This document shows positions 35,955-42,869 of a DNA stretch of 64,000 bases, piece by piece (positions within the stretch are counted from its first letter, which is position 1; each line of letters opens with the position of its first letter). Location of the stretch: positions 1-64,000 of the forward strand of contig JAJEDI010000060.1 in assembly GCA_022821585.1 (NCBI GenBank). The letters are read 5' to 3'. The notes below the pieces were generated by a model that made no database searches, was not told the DNA's origin, and worked only from the letters and a program-made list of their open reading frames with translations. Position numbers and translations under genes: made by a program. This stretch comes from Caldilineaceae bacterium. Lineage in GTDB: Bacteria > Chloroflexota > Anaerolineae > Caldilineales > Caldilineaceae.

Positions 35955-36401
35955 ATGGCAACCTTCACAGAGGGGCCCCAGCATCATGCCAAGGGATACG
36001 GGCCGCAGAGGAGAAACGTCGTGAGAGTTCTGCTCGCTTTGGCGGCTGCTCTGACAACGTTCGCTGTCGCTTGGCTCACCCAGGACTGGTTCAACACCAT
36101 CCTGAGCAAGTTGCCCTTAACGCTCGGAGGGCCTGCCAGGGTGACAGACTTGCTCGTCACCTAGACAGCGTTCCCTTTCATCCTCTTATTCAACATGCTC
36201 GCACTACCCGGCGAGCACGCGGTGGCCGTACTCGAACCCCACTATGGTTGCGGTATCGCCGTCGCGGCCCCGGTTCTCATGGCTCTAGCGGTGCTCTGCG
36301 GTCTCACGAGCGGCGGTTTGTGGTTAAACCGCCGCAGCTGGAAGGTGAAGGTTTCCCTCCTGTGCTCGCGCGGGAGATACCCTCCAGCTACCACCACCAT
36401 T
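35955..36401 (+). pseudogene. Small membrane protein gene with in-frame amber codon
   Basis: An ATG frame of 69 codons ends at TAG (36162-36164), but the same frame stays open for another 87 codons. Both halves are hydrophobic: RVLLALAAALTTFAVAWLTQ before the stop, FPFILLFNMLALPGEH and IAVAAPVLMALAVLCGL after it. This reads like one three- or four-helix protein interrupted by a nonsense change, with the 3' end running into group II intron sequence. No family recognised. Confidence 0.4.
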
Positions 36402-36412
36402 TCGACACATGA

Positions 36413-36446
36413 GAACCGGATGCGGTGAAAGCCGCACGTCCGGTTC
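36413..36446 (+). ncRNA. Group II intron domain V relic with mutated triad
   Basis: A 34-nt hairpin (gaaccggatgcgg, gaaa-type loop, ccgcacgtccggttc) with the size and shape of group II intron domain V, followed by gaagggggacggcgg, the usual run into domain VI. In active introns the second to fourth bases are AGC; here they read AAC. With only an HNH remnant upstream, the intron is presumably dead. A second partial match, gagccgtatgcg, is at 36586-36597. Confidence 0.65.
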
Positions 36447-36720
36447 GAAGGGGGACGGCGGAAAAGTACTCCGAAAACGCGGGGTAACTCACGGGCGGCC
36501 TGCCTTAGTGGCGCTTGCTACCGAATGAGCTGTCAGCATCGAGAATTCGGTCATTGGGTCTTGGTTATCACCTTTCGCGACGATGAGAGCCGTATGCGAC
36601 AGGGCCAAGCACAACACAACTTCGCCTTCGTACGTCGTTCTGGCCGTGACCCCCAGGCGCGCGGCCCTGCAACTCCCGGGCCCACCGCGCCGCGTGCGTG
36701 ACGAGCCTGAACCGGGCGAC

Positions 36721-36951
36721 TCAACCCTTCCGGTTCAACCATGCTGCCAGCCAAAGACCTGCCACAATGAATGGCACAATGTACAGAGCATCCAGCCACT
36801 CTTTTGTAGACCCGTCAGGCAGCCCGAAAAGACCCACTACCCACTCAGAAGTAAAGAGGTCGATAACATATGCCGCGACCAAGGCTATGATGCTATACAA
36901 GCGATGCTTCGTCTCAATTCGCGTCTGAAACGGCCATTTTGACTTTCCCAT
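36721..36951 (-). CDS. Small hypothetical membrane protein
   Basis: A 76-aa frame with two hydrophobic helices (LYSIIALVAAYVIDLF and LYIVPFIVAGLWLAAWL) separated by a polar loop and a basic cytosolic N-terminus. The composition is protein-like, but the ribosome site is weak and no family is recognised. It lies in the decayed region between intron relics and the kinase gene, so it may itself be a fragment. Confidence 0.45.
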   Translation of the reverse strand: MGKSKWPFQTRIETKHRLYSIIALVAAYVIDLFTSEWVVGLFGLPDGSTKEWLDALYIVPFIVAGLWLAAWLNRKG

Positions 36952-37252
36952 ATAAACAGGTGACGCTGCCCGCGCCAGCTATGTTTCCTCTTGCCATGAT
37001 GTTGACGCGGAAAACAGTCATGTTGACGCACTAATGACATTCAAGTGCGAAAACATGCGGTTATCGTCACTGCTGATTGGGAAAACGACAGAGGCGGCGG
37101 CCTTGCCGTCCTGGTCCGTTTCTCATGAACCGAACTAGGCTCGACGCAACCCCTTTTTCAAATTAGAGAAGGCGATGACCGGACCGGCCGGGGCAGGATA
37201 GGGATGCCCGCGATGGGTGCCTCCACGAATATGCCCTGCACTACGCGTGGAG
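36952..37252. other. Non-coding stretch
   Basis: 300 bp downstream of the kinase gene's stop and upstream of the small membrane protein. No gene, RNA or clear terminator seen. Confidence 0.35.
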
Positions 37253-39646
37253 TCAGGTAGATGATGCCTTCTTCATGCGGTAGCCGACGTGAGGTTCGGT
37301 GAAGATGTATCTGGGATCGTGTGCTTCGTCACCAAGTTTGCGGCGGAGTCTCTGCACCACGGTGCGGGCCAGCCCTGCGTCGCCGGAGTTGCCCGGTCCC
37401 CAGATCCGTTGGAGCAGCTGCTCGTGGGTCACCACCAGACCGGCATTGGTGGATAGCTCGAAGAGCAGAGCATACTCGGTCGCGGTCAGCACGACGGGCC
37501 GTCCGGCCACGGCCACGCGGCGCTCCGCATAGTTGATCACCAGATCTTCCAAGACATAGTTTTCGGGCTGCCCGAGATAGCCGATTCCGGAACGCTGGCG
37601 CAGGACCGCCCTGATGCGCGCGGCCAGCTCCGTAGGCGAGAAGGGTTTCACCACATAGTCGGCGGCCCCCGTGTCGAAAGCCTTGGCGATGACGTTCTCC
37701 TGGCCGTAGGCGGACAGGAAGATGACGGGCAGACCAGTTTTCTCCAGGATGTTCCTCATCAGATCGATCCCGTCGACGCCCGGCAGCATCATATCCAACA
37801 GGACGAGATGGGGTCTCTTCTGCGCGATCAAATGATCGACTTCTTCCGGTTCTCCGGTCACGATCGGATCATAGCCTGATTTGGAGAGGACATCGCGGAT
37901 ATATCTGAGCGCGTGGGGCTCGTCGTCCACCACGAGGATACGCGTCCGCTCCTGTGTCTCATTGCCGGGGTCGGCGGCGAACGGTGCGGGTTCGGCAGTG
38001 CCTGCAGTTTCCTCTTTCTCAACTATTGGAACGGCAAAGCTAAAGCGTGCGCCCTGGCCAGCTCCGTCGCTTTCGGCCCAGATGCGGCCCCCGTGCGCTT
38101 CCACGATACCTTTGCAGATAGCGAGGCCCAACCCCGACCCGCCAAGGTCGCCCTGCCGGTCCTCCCCTTCGACGCGGGAAAATTTTCTGAACAGGAGCGG
38201 CAGCCGCTCGGCGGGTATGCCTCTGCCCTCGTCGGAGATTGAGACGACCACCTGAAACTGTTTGCGCACAGCGCGCACGGTGATGGTGGACAGCTCATTC
38301 GAATGCTTGGCCGCATTGGAGAGCAGGTTGCTGAGCACCTGGACGATACGGCGCCGGTCGGTCATGACCTGGGGCAGGTCCGGGGCGATGTCGATATCGA
38401 TTCTGTTGGTGCGGCCCGAGCTCATGAACATGATGCGGGCCTCGTCCACCAGGGCAGCGGTATCGGACGGCTCCGGGGCGACGGAGAGCGTGCCGGTCTC
38501 GATGCGGGCCACATCGAGCAGGTCGCGTATGAGGCTGCGCATGTGATCGGCCTGTTCGGAGATGATGCGGTGGAACTGGCGCATTTCGGCGGGGTCGAGA
38601 GAGGATGCTTCGTCGAGGAGGGTGTTTGCCGAGCCTCTGATCGAGGTCAGCGGGGTCTGCAGTTCGTGGCTCACCATCCCCATGAATTCAGCGCGCAGCC
38701 GCTCCAGCTCTTCGAGCGGCGTCATGTCCTGCATGGTTACGACAAACGATTCGACCGCGCCTTCCTGTGAGTGGATGGGTGTGGCGTTGATCAGCGTTTT
38801 GACGCTGCGGCCGTCGGGGACCTCCATGACGATCTCCTCGAGGCGTACGGTCTCGCCGATACTGAGCGCCTGGGCCAGGGGGAACTCGTCGAGGGCGATC
38901 TCGCGGCCGTCGGCGCGGCGGAAGGTGATCACTTCGAGGAGCTCCTCCAGGGGGCGGCCGGGCGTCTGCAGGCTGCTGACGATCCGCCTGGCCTCCTGAT
39001 TCAGCGACACCGGGACACCGGCTTCCACGTCGAAGACCACCACCCCGACCGGCGAGGTGTTGATCAGGATTTCCAGGTCGTTCCTGGCCCGCTGTTCGTC
39101 GCGGTAGCGGCGGGCGTTGACGATGACGAGCGCGGCCTGGCAGGAAAACATGACCAGGGTCTCTATATCTTCGGAGGTGAATTCCTGACCAGTTCCTGTC
39201 ACGGCGAGAAAGATGTTGCCGACGCGTTCGCCTCCGTGGAGGATGGGCGCCGCCAGGAAGGGGACCTTACCTGTCGCGCCCCCGGGCAGGGGTGGCTCGG
39301 GCAGGTTGAAGGCCCTGATGTGGCTGATCAGGTCGGCGAGGTGAAGCGGTTCGGGGATATTGCCGAGGTGTTCGAAGAGTGTCATATGGTCGGGCAGGTC
39401 CCACAGGCCCTGGGCTTCTTGGGAGGTCATGCCGGAGGAGAGGAAGTCAGCGGTCTGGCCCGCTTCGTCGAGGAGGGTGAGCACGCCGTAGCGGGCGCCG
39501 GTGAGAGAGCACGCGGAGTCGAGGACGCTTTGCAGAACGGCGTCGAATTCGAGGCTCTCGTTGATACGCAGGCTTGCCCGGCTCAGCCGGGAAAGGCGGT
39601 CCCGCAGCGCTTCATTCTCTTGTATAAGCTCGTCGGCGGGCTTCAT
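37253..39646 (-). CDS. Single-chain histidine kinase / response regulator with OmpR-type output
   Basis: A 797-aa soluble protein fusing a full two-component pathway. In order: a GAF domain (about 25-190), a PAS domain (about 195-305), HisKA with phospho-acceptor His327 in VSHELQTPLTSIRGS, HATPase (about 430-550) with N (NLLSNAAKHS), G1 (DEGRGIP) and G2 (GGSGLGLAICKG) boxes, a receiver domain (about 570-685) with Asp618 in LLDMMLPGVDG, and a PhoB/OmpR winged helix at the C-terminus (TATEYALLFELSTN, ARTVVQRLRRKLGD, GVGYRMKK-like HVGYRMKK). No membrane helix is seen, so it should sense a cytosolic signal. The start at 39646 has a perfect aaggagacaaag ribosome site. Hybrid kinases normally lack a DNA-binding output. 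Confidence 0.93.
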   Translation of the reverse strand: MKPADELIQENEALRDRLSRLSRASLRINESLEFDAVLQSVLDSACSLTGARYGVLTLLDEAGQTADFLSSGMTSQEAQGLWDLPDHMTLFEHLGNIPEPLHLADLISHIRAFNLPEPPLPGGATGKVPFLAAPILHGGERVGNIFLAVTGTGQEFTSEDIETLVMFSCQAALVIVNARRYRDEQRARNDLEILINTSPVGVVVFDVEAGVPVSLNQEARRIVSSLQTPGRPLEELLEVITFRRADGREIALDEFPLAQALSIGETVRLEEIVMEVPDGRSVKTLINATPIHSQEGAVESFVVTMQDMTPLEELERLRAEFMGMVSHELQTPLTSIRGSANTLLDEASSLDPAEMRQFHRIISEQADHMRSLIRDLLDVARIETGTLSVAPEPSDTAALVDEARIMFMSSGRTNRIDIDIAPDLPQVMTDRRRIVQVLSNLLSNAAKHSNELSTITVRAVRKQFQVVVSISDEGRGIPAERLPLLFRKFSRVEGEDRQGDLGGSGLGLAICKGIVEAHGGRIWAESDGAGQGARFSFAVPIVEKEETAGTAEPAPFAADPGNETQERTRILVVDDEPHALRYIRDVLSKSGYDPIVTGEPEEVDHLIAQKRPHLVLLDMMLPGVDGIDLMRNILEKTGLPVIFLSAYGQENVIAKAFDTGAADYVVKPFSPTELAARIRAVLRQRSGIGYLGQPENYVLEDLVINYAERRVAVAGRPVVLTATEYALLFELSTNAGLVVTHEQLLQRIWGPGNSGDAGLARTVVQRLRRKLGDEAHDPRYIFTEPHVGYRMKKASST

Positions 39647-40112
39647 CTTTGTCTCCTTACTCAACATTGAGGTGAGCCGCGGGGGTCAGACGCTTGCTCA
39701 GGGGCTGGATACAGGCCCTGAGCAAAGCCGCGTAAGACCCAAACGGCCCTCATTCTACCATCCGGAGAAATTTTGACGCAATACTGATACATTAGAGTAC
39801 TCAATTTACATACAATTGACATTTCAATGCTGTAAAATTTAGAGTCCGCGATCCGTGAATAATGGCGGACTCTCTTTTGGATCACATTTCCGACAGCGTC
39901 CTCGATAACACTGGCTCCTGCAGGGCGTCCCTAAACTGGGAAAGAGCTGCGTCGTGGCCGTAGGAGAAAAGGTGACTTGCTGTCGATATATTGGGGTAGC
40001 CCACGGGTGAACTCAAAATGTATTTTCCCCTTAACCATGGCGGCGCATGTACACCGTCTGACAGAAGGCGCAAGCCCTGCAGTTCTTGAGTGAGATAGAC
40101 AATACCCGACAA
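39647..40112. other. Kinase upstream region
   Basis: About 465 bp. A hairpin (gctcaggg at 39696-39703, ccctgagc at 39716-39723) lies about 50 bp upstream of the kinase start in its leader. An AT-rich segment at 39770-39860 is the likely promoter zone. No gene is supported. Confidence 0.4.
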
Positions 40113-40555
40113 GTGTCGGAGACGACTGCATGCTGCCCTTGCTGAAAAATCCGGACCAACTGCAGCGACTCCTAGAAGATCCTGAGCTGTTGGACCCGGC
40201 CACTGACGAGCTTCCAGGATACGACAGTCTTGTCCAGTTCGACATTCCCGTTGTTCGTGAAGAAATGGAAACTAGAGGCAAACGACTTCAAGCCGGGCAA
40301 CAGATTATCGCTATGACTGGGGCTGCACATCGCGCCCCCAAGATTTCTCGGGGCCAACGAACTGGATATCGGCTGCCGTGCCAAGAGCCAGATATCCACT
40401 CGTCGCGGCATTCTTTCCTGTCTCGGTGCTCCTTTGGCGCAGTTGCAGACGCGGGTCGCCTATACCAGCCCGATTGAACTTTTTCTTTGTTCCGTTCATT
40501 CTCGGAACCTGCGCCAAGATATCAATTTGAATTGCAGGGTGTTGAGGATCTGTGG
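40113..40555 (+). pseudogene. Cytochrome P450 pseudogene fragment
   Basis: The C-terminal half of a bacterial P450 is readable across shifted frames. First a VSETT-like trace of the I-helix, then LLKNPDQLQRLLEDPELLDPATDELPGYDSLVQ (K-helix region, where the invariant Arg of ExxR is Gly), REEMETRGKRLQAGQQI and GAAHRAPKI. After a frame change come ANELDI and the heme-loop remnant GILSCLGAPLAQLQTR with its Cys. The frameshifts, the lost Arg and the missing N-terminal half mark it as dead. Confidence 0.7.
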
Positions 40556-40943
40556 GTAGAAGTTAAGCGACAGGCGCAACGTGAAAGACTAGCTTCCTTT
40601 GGGAAATCCATTTATTTCGGAGGAACTACGGGACAACGGCGGAGGTGACATCTGCAGAAAACGAGAACGATGAGGGCAGTAGCCTTGAATATCCTTGTGG
40701 AAGCGCAGCAGTGGCCGTGGGCATCCCCGCGAATGGCCAAATGCCCGATTTCGGCCCTGAACCATGCTCTTGCATCTTCCCGATGCAGTGTGAGAGACAG
40801 GGACGCTACTGCCCTCGCCCTAGACCTGAAAACAGCTAACCATGCATTAGTTTCGACGGCGGCCTGCCTGGACCGGCTGAAGAGAAAGGCAAAAGACACA
40901 CCGTCCACCAAACGAAACCTAACCCAACAAGGATTCACCAGCC
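40556..40943. other. Non-coding stretch after the P450 relic
   Basis: About 390 bp. Frames here have no protein-like character. It should contain the promoter for the secreted coiled-coil genes that follow. Confidence 0.35.
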
Positions 40944-41546
40944 TTGAAAAGCACGCCCCTCTACGCCCTGCTCATCGTCACAACTTTACTCCTCCTCTTC
41001 TGTCTCGCCGTCGTCAACGCCAACGCCCAGGAAGTCGGCGACGACGAGAGTCCCATCACACGCCTGGGCGAACGCATCAATGAGCTGGCTGCCCGCGTCG
41101 ACAAGCTTTACGAACGCGTGACCGGCATTGAAGACGCAGATCGTCAGGACGAACTGCGAGAAACGGTAGACGGCCTTGAGCTCCTTGTTGGCGATCTTGA
41201 GCGGGCGCTGCTCTCTTTCGAGGATATGACGGATCGCCTGGCCGCTCTCGAAGCCGTCTGGGACGGGCCTGGACCTGCCTACCTCGACCACGGACACTGC
41301 ACCCTCGCCGCATCCGGCGCCGGCGGCCTTCGCCTGACCCTGCAGCACCAGACCATTTTTCGCTACATGGCCCGGTTCGATAGCCTGCCTGCCGAATACA
41401 GTGTGCATTCCGTCCAGGTCGTCCCCGAAAGCGGCGACATTCTGGTCTTCTACGAGACCGGCGATGAAGGGCCGCTCTACGTGGTCGAACGCTGGCACGG
41501 TTGCGAATTCCGCGGCAGCAGCGACTGGATGGCGGCCGAGGGGTAG
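40944..41546 (+). CDS. Secreted coiled-coil protein (paralog 1)
   Basis: A 200-aa hypothetical protein with a cleavable signal peptide (LYALLIVTTLLLLFCLAVVNANA). A helical coiled-coil segment with heptad-like spacing spans about 38-110 (RLGERINELAARVDKLYERV, LELLVGDLERALLSFEDM). The C-terminal beta-rich domain holds two Cys and the strand ILVFYETGDEGPLYVVERW. The start is a TTG with aagga upstream. The next gene encodes a shorter relative with the same order of parts, including W.GC(D/E)(F/Y).G...W near the end. No family recognised. Confidence 0.7.
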   Translation: MKSTPLYALLIVTTLLLLFCLAVVNANAQEVGDDESPITRLGERINELAARVDKLYERVTGIEDADRQDELRETVDGLELLVGDLERALLSFEDMTDRLAALEAVWDGPGPAYLDHGHCTLAASGAGGLRLTLQHQTIFRYMARFDSLPAEYSVHSVQVVPESGDILVFYETGDEGPLYVVERWHGCEFRGSSDWMAAEG

Positions 41547-41698
41547 GGCGTCTGCCCAGGAGGGATGCCGGACTCGCGGCGGTCACCACCGGGATGATGC
41601 CGGTACACCGCGCGGCCGTCGTGCTGCGCATCTTTCAATGATTGGAAGCGGAGGAATCAGGAATTGCCCCGGGGTACGGGGAGAGAGGAAACCCCGCC

Positions 41699-42178
41699 AT
41701 GAAGCGCGCTCTTATCCTGTTCGCGTTACTGACTGCGCTCGCGCCCGCCCTGCTGCTCGCTCAGGACGACATTACGCTTGCGGGACTGAATAACCGGCTG
41801 AAAGCCCTGTCCACCGATCTGGTCATTCTGGCCAAGGAGCTGAGAAGACTGAATGAGCGGGTGACCGCCCTGGAGGCAACGCCCGAAGCTTCGCCCACCC
41901 CGACCATGGCGGCGTGCGATTTGACTCTCAGCCTGCCTGTCGATCCTGTACGGCTTAACGAAGAGACCAAGGCCGCCCATCGCACGCAGTACGGCCGAGA
42001 GCCGCCTCTGTTCATGGGGATTATCAAGGTAGCCCGGCACTCGGATGGACGCGTACAGGTCTATTACGCGTCGGGGCGAAGCGGGAACTACCGCATCGTG
42101 TCTGAGTTGTGGGATGGCTGCGATTATGCGGGCTATACACCCTGGAAGGATGTCGCAGATGTCAGCGACTTCCGCTAG
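41699..42178 (+). CDS. Secreted coiled-coil protein (paralog 2)
   Basis: A 159-aa relative of the preceding gene: signal peptide (ALILFALLTALAPALLLA), a short coiled coil (LNNRLKALSTDLVILAKELR), a PEASPTPT linker, and a C-terminal domain with VQVYYASGRSGNYRIVSEL and WDGCDYAGYTPW aligned to VFYETGDEGPLYVVERWHGCEF in paralog 1. The start at 41699 has agagaggaaacc as ribosome site; the longer frame from 41642 adds no signal sequence. The pair looks like a tandem duplication of an unrecognised family. Confidence 0.72.
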   Translation: MKRALILFALLTALAPALLLAQDDITLAGLNNRLKALSTDLVILAKELRRLNERVTALEATPEASPTPTMAACDLTLSLPVDPVRLNEETKAAHRTQYGREPPLFMGIIKVARHSDGRVQVYYASGRSGNYRIVSELWDGCDYAGYTPWKDVADVSDFR

Positions 42179-42450
42179 AGGGGACGCCCCATGAAGCGCA
42201 AAGTGCCAACTGATTCTCCTTAGATGCCGCGCCCGGCCAGCCGGCGGTGCGTGCGAGCGTGTAACCCGGGGATATGTCCAATCGAATGCGCATTTAACCC
42301 CGTGGAACTGCCGGCGGCCGGGTTGGCGGAAGAAGAAGGAGGAGACCGGGGTTGACAGGAGGCACGAGGCAGAGGCATCCGCGCAATCTGTGCCCGGGGC
42401 AGGGCCAGGAGGTGATTGGAGCGAAGTATTCTGTGTTCAGGAGCAGAGAG

Positions 42451-42714
42451 ATGGAAGAGCCAAGTTTTCCCAGTTCACACCATACATTTATGCGCTTAAT
42501 CAGGAGGCTGCAGGAGGAAGCCCCGGGTGCTCACCGGAAGGTGCTGAAGCGGCGCATCATGAATCTGCTGGAGCTGCCGCCGGAGATGGATGACCCGTAC
42601 TGGGACGAGCAGGAATTTTCCTATCTGGGCTTGAGTCGGACGCGCCGGGAGCTGTTCGAGGACCGGTTCAACTTGGCGATGTACAAGATACGGAAGGAAG
42701 AGGGCAAGTCGTGA
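42451..42714 (+). CDS. Hypothetical small protein
   Basis: An 87-aa hydrophilic protein rich in Arg and Glu (RLIRRLQEEAPGAHRKVLKRRI, FEDRFNLAMYKIRKEEG). A purine-rich ribosome site aggagcagagag supports the ATG at 42451; the frame is open further upstream, but that part is low in protein character. No family recognised. Confidence 0.5.
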   Translation: MEEPSFPSSHHTFMRLIRRLQEEAPGAHRKVLKRRIMNLLELPPEMDDPYWDEQEFSYLGLSRTRRELFEDRFNLAMYKIRKEEGKS

Positions 42715-42869
42715 CTACCGAGAGTCCAGGTCTGGCTGGCAGAGGAAGGAAGCTTGGGAACGACTAACCCGGTCCCGCCGCGACAAGGACGGGGCCCAGA
42801 CCCATCGAAATACCCGAACAGTTACCCTCGTAGGCGTTGCGCAAACGGGCGGATGGGGCACAACGTCCT

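Noticed and set aside
40670..41083. 137-aa forward frame overlapping the secreted protein start
   Set aside because: No motifs; the overlapping frame encodes a signal peptide and coiled coil.
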